Shown here: in pieces, positions 15,926-23,838 of the stretch | Layout of the letters: each line of letters starts with the position of its first letter | Position numbering within the stretch: position 1 is the stretch's first letter | NCBI GenBank assembly: GCA_964464175.1 | Contig: CAYXFD010000021.1 | Span: 1 to 55,016, forward strand | Direction: 5' to 3' | DNA length: 55,016 bases | From: CAYXFD01 sp964464175 | GTDB taxonomy: Bacteria; Cloacimonadota; Cloacimonadia; Cloacimonadales; JAJBBL01 | Program-made: the position numbers and the translations under genes | Notes under the pieces: model-generated | The model's input: the letters and a program-made list of their open reading frames with translations, nothing else | Database searches by the model: none | Told to the model about the DNA's origin: nothing

Positions 15926-17053
15926 TTAACGAAACATTTCGTAATTATGAATAAAACTCTTTATGCCTTCATAGATCGCTTCTGCCAATAATTTCTGATG
16001 TGCAGAATTGTTGAGTTTTCTCTCCTCCTCCCTGTTAGAGATAAAACCGAATTCCACCAGCACAGAGGGCATAAAAGCTCCTCTTAGTACATAAAAACCT
16101 GCCTGCTTGACTCCCCGGTCATTAGCACCTGTAACCCTGACAAGATTAGCTTGCAGCTTTATTGCCAGATAGCTGCTCTCTTTTAATTGCTCGGCTTGTG
16201 CCATATCCATCAGGATATATGTTAGGTCATCATACCTTTTTACTGCCTCTTCTCCCCCTTCATACTTTTCAACTACCGCATTTTCCATCATCTCTACAGC
16301 CCTGGCATCATCTGTTCGGGCTACTGAGAGAAAGAAAACCTCAACTCCGGAAGCTGAACGATTAGGAGCGGCATTACAGTGTAAGGAAATGAACAGATTT
16401 GCCTGATGCCGGTTCGCAAAAGCAGTCCGTTGTTGTAAAGGTATGAAGCGGTCATCTTCTCTTGTGAGCATTACCTTAACATCAAGATTCTCTTCAACTA
16501 ATTGTTTGATCTTATGGGCAACAGATAACACAATATCTTTCTCATACACCCTCCCGGAAAAACCGATAGCTCCCGGATCTTTTCCCCCGTGCCCGGGATC
16601 GATAACTATTGTATGAAAGGTGTTATCAACCGGTGATTCGGCGTGTAAGGTATGGGTTTCCGAGTCATAACTGATCTTTTCAGGAAATAACTGAGGCAGC
16701 AATTTTTCTAAGAAAACTATCGGAACATAGTATTTTCCCTGATAGTATAGAATGTTGTAAACGAAGCTATACAGCTCCGTTTGGAAAAGGAGGTAAGAGG
16801 AATCGGTCAGTAATATCAGACGCTGATCATAGATATCCAGAAAGATCCGGCGGTCAAAAACATCGAAACTGATGAAGGCATTAAGCGTCTTATTCAGTTC
16901 CAGGATATTGAAATAGAGAATGTCATCAATAACGGTAATTTTTATAAAATCTTCATCAACGATCTCGTTGTACTCAACCCTGACCATATCTAAAGCCGAA
17001 ACAGGCACAATAAGGATAGCCAGCAAAAAGATGGTAAGGAGGATATTCTTCAT
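15926..17053 (-). CDS. N-acetylmuramoyl-L-alanine amidase (Amidase_3)
   Basis: A 375-residue exported zinc amidase that cuts the amide bond between muramic acid and the stem peptide. A signal peptide spans residues 1-20. Residues 25-140 form an N-terminal module with a stretch (YYVPIVFLEKLLPQ) similar to copper-amine-oxidase-N/AMIN-type binding domains. The catalytic domain has IDPGHGGKDPGA (H155), E171, ISLHCNA (H225) and VEFGFISN (E334), so all expected zinc and catalytic residues are present. It follows an AMIN-like/TPR membrane protein by 25 bp in one operon, which suggests joint work in cell separation. Confidence 0.9.
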   Translation of the reverse strand: MKNILLTIFLLAILIVPVSALDMVRVEYNEIVDEDFIKITVIDDILYFNILELNKTLNAFISFDVFDRRIFLDIYDQRLILLTDSSYLLFQTELYSFVYNILYYQGKYYVPIVFLEKLLPQLFPEKISYDSETHTLHAESPVDNTFHTIVIDPGHGGKDPGAIGFSGRVYEKDIVLSVAHKIKQLVEENLDVKVMLTREDDRFIPLQQRTAFANRHQANLFISLHCNAAPNRSASGVEVFFLSVARTDDARAVEMMENAVVEKYEGGEEAVKRYDDLTYILMDMAQAEQLKESSYLAIKLQANLVRVTGANDRGVKQAGFYVLRGAFMPSVLVEFGFISNREEERKLNNSAHQKLLAEAIYEGIKSFIHNYEMFR

Positions 17054-17078
17054 GGATAACTATGTTCTTTATAAAGCG

Positions 17079-18551
17079 CTATTCATTCTCTTTGTTTGTC
17101 TTGTCAGGGGCAGCGATGATCTTTTCAATTATAGCTACATCCAGTTTTAGCTCTTTGGCAATAGCTTCAATATTCCAGCCGTCATTATAGAGCTTTAAGG
17201 CAAGTTTACTGTTCATATCCTCATTATCTGTGCTTTTTTCGGGTTGTTTCTTTTTTGCCGGTAATTTTGTTCTCTCAGTTTTTCTCTCAGCCGCTTCCGG
17301 TTTCTTGCTAACAGTGGTTTTCTTTGCATTAGCTGCTTTTTTTATTTTGGGTTTATCGTCAGAAACTTCGTTTTCCTCTACCGGTTCTTCTGCTTTCCGT
17401 TTTTGTTCAGCCTTCTTTTCATGCTGCTTTTTCGCTTCGTATGTTTTCGAAAATCTCTCTCTCGGATCGAAAACCCGGGGTGGTGCCTTGGTTCTTGGGG
17501 TTAAGGCGGATTTCTGATATTTTGACCTCACAACACTGAAGGTGATAATATAAACGATCAGGGCTGTCGCAATAATGAAAGCTAAAAGCCACATAACATC
17601 TGCCGGGGTCACCTTTCTTGGGGGAACGTAATCTTGTAAAACGGTAAATACTTGAGGAAGCTTGTTTTCCGAAGATACTTCATGGAATACACTACTGACG
17701 TTTCTCACCATTGTCTGCAGTGTTTTACCTTCATCATCTATTTTAGCAAGTATTGTCTTAACCTCGTCAGCATTACCGTAAACTGAAGCAGCAAGGGCAA
17801 GCAGAAAATATTGCCGGTTAAGATCACCGGCATAGAGAAAATAGTTTCTAAGATTAGAAAAAGCCTGTTCTATCTCCTGAGAGTATTCCACATCCAGTTG
17901 TCCCAGCTTCATGAGTTCTAACTGAGCCGGTATATATTCAGAGGCAACATACTGTACCGAGGCGAATCTTCTCACTGCTTCCTGGGTATCACCTCGCTGT
18001 AAAAGTATCTGTCCAAGGTAGTAATTTGCTTCCGATACCTGGGGACTCGTCGTCAAAATCTCGCGCATAAGCCTTTCTGCTTCAACAGTCTGCCCTATTG
18101 TCAGATAGAATCTGGCGAAGGCAAATTTTTCATAGACGGTTTCGGGACTCTCTTTATTAAAGATATCAAGAACTATCTTGAATTCCCTGCCGGAGAGATC
18201 AAAATGCTTTAAATGATACCGCCTGCTTGTATTAATGGTCAGGATCACCTCACCCGCTTTTTGCGAGATGTTCAGAGATTCTAAAACAGGACTGAAAAAT
18301 GTCTGGCTCTGAGACAAATTACTCCCTGCAACAGTATCTTCCAGCAAAAGGCGAATCTGTCTCTGTGTTACTCTTTGCTCAATAGAATAATTAGGTTCTC
18401 CTGTGAATACAATTACTGTCCGATTTACTATCCCATAATCTCTATGATAGATATTGGTTAAGGTATTTCTTTCGATAGCCATAAGACCGGTAGCTGAAAA
18501 AATGAGGGTCAAAATTAATACTGAGGGCAAAAGATACCGATTATTATTCAT
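17079..18551 (-). CDS. Membrane protein with AMIN-like and TPR regions
   Basis: A 490-residue protein not assignable to a named family. Residues 1-25 are a signal peptide or anchor. Residues 45-132 (RTVIVFTGEPNYSIEQ... GREFKIVLDIF) resemble an AMIN domain, the peptidoglycan-targeting module of amidases. Residues 140-215 contain TPR-like helices; a transmembrane helix lies at about 319-341. A long Lys/Glu-rich tail (350-450) follows, and the last 40 residues (LYNDGWNIEAIAKELKLDV) look like a small helix-turn-helix-like module. The order implies a periplasmic front and a cytoplasmic tail. Immediate proximity to the amidase suggests a regulator or scaffold. Confidence 0.65.
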   Translation of the reverse strand: MNNNRYLLPSVLILTLIFSATGLMAIERNTLTNIYHRDYGIVNRTVIVFTGEPNYSIEQRVTQRQIRLLLEDTVAGSNLSQSQTFFSPVLESLNISQKAGEVILTINTSRRYHLKHFDLSGREFKIVLDIFNKESPETVYEKFAFARFYLTIGQTVEAERLMREILTTSPQVSEANYYLGQILLQRGDTQEAVRRFASVQYVASEYIPAQLELMKLGQLDVEYSQEIEQAFSNLRNYFLYAGDLNRQYFLLALAASVYGNADEVKTILAKIDDEGKTLQTMVRNVSSVFHEVSSENKLPQVFTVLQDYVPPRKVTPADVMWLLAFIIATALIVYIITFSVVRSKYQKSALTPRTKAPPRVFDPRERFSKTYEAKKQHEKKAEQKRKAEEPVEENEVSDDKPKIKKAANAKKTTVSKKPEAAERKTERTKLPAKKKQPEKSTDNEDMNSKLALKLYNDGWNIEAIAKELKLDVAIIEKIIAAPDKTNKENE

Positions 18552-18734
18552 ATTCCCATCCTACTGATTGTTTTTTCAATTTATTGTCTGAATTCATTAT
18601 CACCAAACCTCACAAGAATAATATCAATACATTGTTAAGAAAGATGAAGACAAATATCAAGGCGATCTGTCAAGAAATAGTTGTAAAATCAACCACAGAA
18701 AAGAATATGAGTCATATAGTAACCTGAAACAAAT

Positions 18735-18760
18735 AAGTCGAAAAACCTTCATTTCGACTT
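18735..18760 (-). terminator. Hairpin at the nadD stop, possible terminator
   Basis: AAGTCGAAA (18735-18743) pairs with TTTCGACTT (18752-18760). The hairpin includes the nadD stop codon. On the minus strand it is followed by ATTTGTTTC, only moderately T-rich, so termination would be weak. A plus-strand T-run (CTTTTTAT) follows the other side, but no plus-strand gene points at it. Confidence 0.45.
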
Positions 18761-19339
18761 TTTATAAAGATTCTTCTTAGATATATAATCACTGACAGCC
18801 CGGGGAACGAACCCATCAATATTTTCACCCTTTACCAATCTGCTCCTGATCATTTGAGAAGATACCTCAACCGGTTCCATATCAATAAGTGTGATCTGGT
18901 CAAAATAGGGAAGTTTCTGAAATTTTTCTGCCTCGACGTCACTGCGTCTTACTGCGGCAAATTTAAGGTTTTCCAATAGCCAGTGATGATCATGCCAAGT
19001 CTGGATCTGTGGTATGTTATCAGCCCCAAGAATAAAGATCAGAGAATATTCCGGGTATTTCTTTTTCAATCTTTGGACAAGATATTTGGTATAACTCTTT
19101 TCCCCGGGAGTATAATCGAGCTGAGATACTTCCAGATAATCAAAGGGTTCAACTGCAAGTTTTACCAGGTTTAGTCTGTCAACATAGGGGATTATGTCTT
19201 CATTATCTTTATGGGGAGGATTATATGCCGGTACAAGGAGAATCTTTTCCGGTTGCAATTTGCTATAGACTGCTTCTGCGACAGCTAAGTGCCCGTTATG
19301 GACAGGATTAAAAGTACCTCCCAGGATACCAAGTTTCAT
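18749..19339 (-). CDS. nadD: Nicotinate-nucleotide adenylyltransferase
   Basis: A 196-residue cytoplasmic nucleotidyltransferase of NAD synthesis that transfers AMP from ATP to nicotinate mononucleotide. The N-terminal signature GGTFNPVHNGHL (residues 7-18) is complete. Other family marks are VPAYNPPHK, FILGADN, the tryptophan-histidine stretch QTWHDHHWL, and SSQMIRSRL near residue 160. Length is normal. The gene begins 7 bp after the bamD stop, so the two are probably co-transcribed. Confidence 0.93.
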   Translation of the reverse strand: MKLGILGGTFNPVHNGHLAVAEAVYSKLQPEKILLVPAYNPPHKDNEDIIPYVDRLNLVKLAVEPFDYLEVSQLDYTPGEKSYTKYLVQRLKKKYPEYSLIFILGADNIPQIQTWHDHHWLLENLKFAAVRRSDVEAEKFQKLPYFDQITLIDMEPVEVSSQMIRSRLVKGENIDGFVPRAVSDYISKKNLYKKSK

Positions 19340-19346
19340 GATCTGA

Positions 19347-20084
19347 TTAAAAAGTTCTTTCGAATAGTCTTACAACCCTGTTCGTTTCACGGGAACCCGG
19401 ATAGTATTCTTTAAGGGAATCGACGATAGGATAAGCATTATCACGGTCTTTTCTTTCCAGATAGATCAGAGCGGAGTAATAACGAGACATTCTATCGATC
19501 TCATCACGGTTGTTTTCTGCCAGTACTTCAGCGAAGTACATTAAGGCAGAACTATAATCATAGAGTTTGTAGTAAATATAGCCATTGTAATATTTCTTCT
19601 CAAGCAGTTTGTATTCGGCTTCTGCAATGTATCTTACAGCTTCCTGATATTTCTCATCGAGAGGAAATCTGTCTATAAAGATACTGAAAGCCTCGATGGC
19701 AGCCTTCGTCTCCTGCTGACTGTAGTGAGGATTACGGGACTGGTTAAACAGGGCTTCCCCAATTCTGAAATAGGCAATATTATTCATTCTGAAGTCCGGA
19801 AAAAGCCTGATCAGTTCCCGATATTCAAAAATTGCATCCTCGTATCTTTCAATCTGAAAATAGGATTCTGCTAATCTGAACTGAGCGAGTGGGGTATGAA
19901 CAGATCTTCGCTCAAAGACAACATTACTGTAATAATCAATGGCTTTTCTGTAGTTGTTTCTTTCATAATACTCGTTTGCCAGATTCATTTTCTGCTCTGT
20001 CGATAATCCCGGTCTGATTTTCTGCCTGCTGCAGGCAGTCAGAGCAACCAGCACGATTAATATTAGAATTACCAGTTTCTTCAT
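19347..20084 (-). CDS. bamD: Outer-membrane assembly lipoprotein BamD
   Basis: A 245-residue lipoprotein with the lipobox LTAC (lipidated C18) after a hydrophobic N terminus, then five TPR-like repeats. Segments such as NLANEYYERNNYRKAIDYY and QFRLAESYFQIERYEDAIFEY follow BamD/YfiO closely. It would sit at the inner leaflet of the outer membrane and help BamA insert beta-barrel proteins. The operon links it with nadD downstream and a small membrane protein 60 bp upstream. Related TPR lipoproteins exist, but the length, lipobox and repeat pattern fit BamD well. Confidence 0.85.
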   Translation of the reverse strand: MKKLVILILIVLVALTACSRQKIRPGLSTEQKMNLANEYYERNNYRKAIDYYSNVVFERRSVHTPLAQFRLAESYFQIERYEDAIFEYRELIRLFPDFRMNNIAYFRIGEALFNQSRNPHYSQQETKAAIEAFSIFIDRFPLDEKYQEAVRYIAEAEYKLLEKKYYNGYIYYKLYDYSSALMYFAEVLAENNRDEIDRMSRYYSALIYLERKDRDNAYPIVDSLKEYYPGSRETNRVVRLFERTF

Positions 20085-20144
20085 CTGTTCCTCAATTTGA
20101 CTCTTTATAGATTAAACGCTCTATCTCAACTATCTTACAGTCTG

Positions 20145-20669
20145 TCAGCTGCCGCCAAAATAGAATAGATAGGCCAGGGTTCCAATAATTGCCGATATGA
20201 TCAAGGGATCATACCATCTCATAGTGGATGCTTCATCAGGGGTAAATGTTGTTATTGTCAGATTTTCGAAATCGAGAATCTGCCTTTCCGGAATTTTTGT
20301 TAGCTGGTAACTGACCAGATGATTCTCTTCCCGATATCTTCTTTTAACAGGAAAAAATCCGGAAGTCCGCAGAGTTGAGACATATCCGTATGTTATCCGG
20401 ATTACTAAAGATTCCTCCTGCTCTTCCTCATAAAGCTCATAACCATCCTCTAACAATTTTTCCTTGAACAAATTTTCAAGGGGGGGGGTGAAGTCACCGA
20501 CAAATAGATCAAGGACAACAGGAATATCAGCGGGTAGATCGCGGTAAAAGTTCTCAAATACGAGCTGAGGGATTTGCTCCCTTTCTGCTATAATCTCCGC
20601 TAGACAGAAATTAGTTCCTGTCAAAATTATCAATAATATCAGAATACTTCGCATCTTTCCGTTTAACAT
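20145..20669 (-). CDS. Exported protein of unknown function with a C9 tract
   Basis: A 174-residue protein that I do not recognise. A signal peptide (MRSILILLIILTGTNFCLA) is followed by a mixed alpha/beta domain (about 30-145) and a C-terminal hydrophobic helix (LIISAIIGTLAYLFYF). Its place just upstream of bamD suggests an envelope role. Three starts are possible (TTG 20672, ATG 20669, ATG 20654); the signal peptide fits either ATG. A run of nine C on the coding strand encodes part of TPPLE at about residues 62-66 and could slip. Confidence 0.55.
   Translation of the reverse strand: MLNGKMRSILILLIILTGTNFCLAEIIAEREQIPQLVFENFYRDLPADIPVVLDLFVGDFTPPLENLFKEKLLEDGYELYEEEQEESLVIRITYGYVSTLRTSGFFPVKRRYREENHLVSYQLTKIPERQILDFENLTITTFTPDEASTMRWYDPLIISAIIGTLAYLFYFGGS
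20480..20488. repeat. G9 homopolymer inside a coding sequence
   Basis: Nine consecutive G on the plus strand (C on the coding strand) lie within the gene at 20145-20669. They are followed by a T and interrupt no other motif. Gain or loss of one base would cause a frameshift about one third of the way into the protein. Confidence 0.6.
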
Positions 20670-20761
20670 CAAGTTGTCATTAAATTCCCGGGATTTACAG
20701 CAATAATTTGCTGCTCCTGAGAATCATTCATTGTTTATTTTTAAGGCTTATCCCTACCGGT

Positions 20762-22189
20762 TTATCCTTTGACAAAGAAGACATGATAAGCCTTGAAGGT
20801 CGAATAAAGATCTGCCTTGGAAACCAATTCATAAGGAGCATGCATCCCTATAATGCCTGGTCCGCAATCGATAACATCTGCTCCGTAAGCTGCCAAAAAC
20901 TTAGCTATCGTTCCGCCGCCGCCAACATCTACCTTACCGAGAGCACCAATCTGCCAGTTGACCTTTTCTTCATTGAACAGATGAACCAGTCTTGAGGTAA
21001 ACTCTGTATGGGCATCATTAGAACCGCTTTTTCCTCTCGCTCCGGTAAACTTGGTAACACTAACCCCAAAGCCTAAATGTACAGCGTTCTGCTTTTCGTG
21101 AACTGACGGGAAATTTGGATTAATTGCCGCATTTACATCAGCCGATAGAATACTACTGTTCATCAATGTTTTTCTAATGGTATAGCTGTCGTATTTTTCA
21201 CCGTTATTCTTTAGCAGCTCCGCGATAAAGTCTGTTAATTGGGCTGATTTGGCACCGGTATTTCCTTCGCTGCCGACCTCTTCTTTATCAGAAAAGAAGA
21301 TCAGGGAAGTTCTTTTCAATTGTTCGGGTTTTGTCTGCACCAGTGCCTGCAGAGAGGTATAGGCACATATCCGGTCATCATGTCCGTAACCGGCAATTAA
21401 ACTCTTGTCTATTCCGGAATCCCTGACTTTACCGGCCGGTACTAATTCCAGTTCGGCACTGAGAAAATCGCCTTCAGTAATCCCGTACTTCTCATTGAGT
21501 ATTACCAGAGCATTCAGTTTCACAGCTTCTTTAACCTTTTCGTCGCTGTAGGGAATTGAGTTGAAGATTACATTCATCTGTGAAGCATTGATGGCATCTC
21601 CGATTTTTTTCCCGTATTGTTCTGCCGCTAAATGAGGCAGCAGGTCCGGCATGATAAATACCGGTTCCTTCTCATCTTCTCCGATAGAGACATTAACAAC
21701 CTCACCGTTCTTCTTTATCAGCAACCCGTGTAAAGCGAGAGGGGTTGACATCCATTGATATTTCTTGATCCCTCCGTAATAATGAGTTCTCATCATTCCT
21801 AAGTGAGTCTGAGAATCTTCATAGAGAGGGCTTTGTTTCAAATCAACCCGGGGTGAATCAATATGAGGGGATATGATATTTATCCCTTCGGATATGGGTT
21901 GTTTTCCAACTACTGCGGCAATAACATTTTTCTGACGATATACCTGATAGTATCTCTTCTCTTTCGTTTTAGACGTTTTCTTCTTGGTATCGATGTCGGT
22001 AAATTTTCTCTTTTCCAAAAGGTTTTTGGAGTAATTTACCGTTTCCCGAACAGTTTTACAGGAAGTGAGAAATTCTTTGTAACCTTCGGCAAATTTGAAG
22101 GCAGCATTTTTTTCGGTCTCCGAAGCTGTTTTCCAGAAGCTGGTTCGCTCATAAGTCAGTTTCTTTTTTAGGTCCTCTTTTTTAGGCAT
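20762..22189 (-). CDS. M18-family aminopeptidase
   Basis: A 475-residue cytoplasmic metalloaminopeptidase of the M18 (aspartyl aminopeptidase/Ape1) family. The dizinc site motifs are in order: ISPHIDSPR near residue 110, AGYGHDDR near 270, FFSDKEEVGSEG near 300, LSADVNAAINPN near 350, and IGMHAPYELVSK near 450. It would release N-terminal, often acidic, residues from peptides and usually forms a dodecamer. The ATG has an AAGGAG site seven bases upstream. It follows greA by 48 bp, with an intercistronic hairpin between them. Confidence 0.9.
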   Translation of the reverse strand: MPKKEDLKKKLTYERTSFWKTASETEKNAAFKFAEGYKEFLTSCKTVRETVNYSKNLLEKRKFTDIDTKKKTSKTKEKRYYQVYRQKNVIAAVVGKQPISEGINIISPHIDSPRVDLKQSPLYEDSQTHLGMMRTHYYGGIKKYQWMSTPLALHGLLIKKNGEVVNVSIGEDEKEPVFIMPDLLPHLAAEQYGKKIGDAINASQMNVIFNSIPYSDEKVKEAVKLNALVILNEKYGITEGDFLSAELELVPAGKVRDSGIDKSLIAGYGHDDRICAYTSLQALVQTKPEQLKRTSLIFFSDKEEVGSEGNTGAKSAQLTDFIAELLKNNGEKYDSYTIRKTLMNSSILSADVNAAINPNFPSVHEKQNAVHLGFGVSVTKFTGARGKSGSNDAHTEFTSRLVHLFNEEKVNWQIGALGKVDVGGGGTIAKFLAAYGADVIDCGPGIIGMHAPYELVSKADLYSTFKAYHVFFVKG

Positions 22190-22208
22190 TAGTTAACTCC
22201 TTCTCAGG

Positions 22209-22227
22209 CGATTACGGTTGGTAATCG
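22209..22227 (-). other. Intercistronic hairpin between greA and the aminopeptidase gene
   Basis: CGATTAC (22209-22215) pairs perfectly with GTAATCG (22221-22227) around a 5-base loop. No T-run follows on the minus strand, so it looks more like an mRNA-stability or processing element than a terminator. Confidence 0.4.
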
Positions 22228-22237
22228 TCTCTATTCT

Positions 22238-22717
22238 TTATTTGATTTCAATTACTTCGTATTGATGTTCCCCGGCAGGAACTCTGATAGTTACAATATC
22301 GCCGGTTTTCTTCCCCAATAATCCCTTCCCGATAGGTGAAGCAAGTGATATTTGATGCAAACCTTCGTCTGTTTCTCCGGTCTCGTCAATTCCGACGATC
22401 TGATAACGAACAGTTTCTCCGTTTTGTTTATCTTTCAGAGAAACAATTGCCCCGAAACGAATTGCGTCTTTCGGTATCTCGGCAGGATCTATTGCCTTCA
22501 AACTACTGATCCTGCTCCGCAGATGTCCGATTTCTTTATCGATTTGCCTCTGCTTTTCTTTTGCTGCATGGTATTCAGCATTTTCTGAAAGATCTCCCAT
22601 CTCTCTTGCCGTGACGACCTGCTTAATTATCTCCGGTCGTTCTACCGTATTCAAGTGTTGCAGCCTCTCTTTTAATCTTATCAGTCCGTTAATGGTTATA
22701 TAGTTCATATTCATCAT
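22238..22717 (-). CDS. greA: Transcription elongation factor GreA
   Basis: A 159-residue GreA/GreB-type factor that stimulates transcript cleavage in backtracked RNA polymerase. The N-terminal coiled coil contains AREMGDLSENAEYHAAKEKQ, whose D and E residues at the tip act in the polymerase active site. The C-terminal FKBP-like domain ends with SLASPIGKGLLGKKTGDIV. Length is typical. Three ATGs occur close together at the start; the first has an AAGGAAGAG site. It sits in a minus-strand series between the HEAT-like gene and the aminopeptidase gene. Confidence 0.93.
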   Translation of the reverse strand: MMNMNYITINGLIRLKERLQHLNTVERPEIIKQVVTAREMGDLSENAEYHAAKEKQRQIDKEIGHLRSRISSLKAIDPAEIPKDAIRFGAIVSLKDKQNGETVRYQIVGIDETGETDEGLHQISLASPIGKGLLGKKTGDIVTIRVPAGEHQYEVIEIK

Positions 22718-22752
22718 TACTCTACTCTTCCTTTATTATCATAGCCTCTGTT

Positions 22753-23571
22753 CTATTTCTTTTTCAACAGCTTTAATCCGCTTGCCGCTGCCTTTTTTAT
22801 CCGGACATTACCGCTTTTTGTCCAATTATTCAGACAATCATAGATCATCTTCGCAGCCTCTGGTTCTTTGACCGGAATGACCGCATGACAGAGGATGTCC
22901 ACAAAAATGGGGGTACGGCTCTTTTTGAAATCATCATAGACGGAAAAATAAAAATTGGGATCTATCTTATAAGAAGCCTTGAGGAACTGTATGCTGTCTC
23001 TTACTGTATAGCTTTTGGGATTAAGCCACTGACCCGTCATTTTATGAAAGATATAACCGAGTAGTGAAGGATCATTTTTCGCGGCTTTGATGAACAAGCC
23101 AATAATTGCTTTATGAAGCTCAGAATTATCCATTTCCAGCCAGTTGTAAACCAGATCGATGTATTTTTTTCCATCCTTTTTGAGCAGAGGGAAAACAGCT
23201 TTATTCAAGACAAGATTAATATCTGTGTAATTTCTGCATCCCTTCATTTTCTTCAGCAGATATTCTAAAAACAGGTCCGGTTTGCGCCGGGTAGCACTTT
23301 TCATCACATAAGCAAAGATCAGTCTCCCGTTTTCGCCTTTCTTATCCCAAAGATAATCATAGAAACCAATGTATTCTTCGAATTTTTTCGTCAGCTTGCC
23401 GGCTAAAGTTTTCCCGACAAAAACAATTACCTCTGAGGGTATGTTATTATCAACCCTTTTAGGGTAAGCATTATAAACAATATCAATATCATAATCGCCT
23501 TGAGGCAACTTGCGAGAGACAAAATCAACCGTATCCAGTTTCAATCTCTCTTTCCAGTCCAATGAAATCAT
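22753..23571 (-). CDS. HEAT-repeat protein, DNA-alkylation-repair-like
   Basis: A 272-residue all-helical protein built of HEAT-like repeats. It resembles, loosely, the AlkD/DNA_alkylation group, or other HEAT scaffolds; I see no AlkD catalytic signature that settles it. The start is placed at the ATG of MISLDWKERL because GGAGG lies five bases upstream. The frame extends upstream to 23592 but without a ribosome site. It is 35 bp upstream of greA and probably co-transcribed. Confidence 0.5.
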   Translation of the reverse strand: MISLDWKERLKLDTVDFVSRKLPQGDYDIDIVYNAYPKRVDNNIPSEVIVFVGKTLAGKLTKKFEEYIGFYDYLWDKKGENGRLIFAYVMKSATRRKPDLFLEYLLKKMKGCRNYTDINLVLNKAVFPLLKKDGKKYIDLVYNWLEMDNSELHKAIIGLFIKAAKNDPSLLGYIFHKMTGQWLNPKSYTVRDSIQFLKASYKIDPNFYFSVYDDFKKSRTPIFVDILCHAVIPVKEPEAAKMIYDCLNNWTKSGNVRIKKAAASGLKLLKKK

Positions 23572-23838
23572 TCTAACCTCCACATATACCATGAACCACG
23601 AATCTATCGTGCGAGACCTTAATGATAACGATCATTATTTTATCCCCAATTTATGGCTATCTTTTTTTTTCGACAAAAAGAAATTCATAGTTCATTCGTT
23701 ATCGATGACGTTGAACTCCTATTGAGCAATCTTTTCCATTTACCCGGTTTATGAAACCCCTTGTATCATTTAACATTGTTCTCTTCCTAACCCTTTGCTT
23801 AGCTCCCTTTGTCATAATACACCATTTTTTTTTTATGG

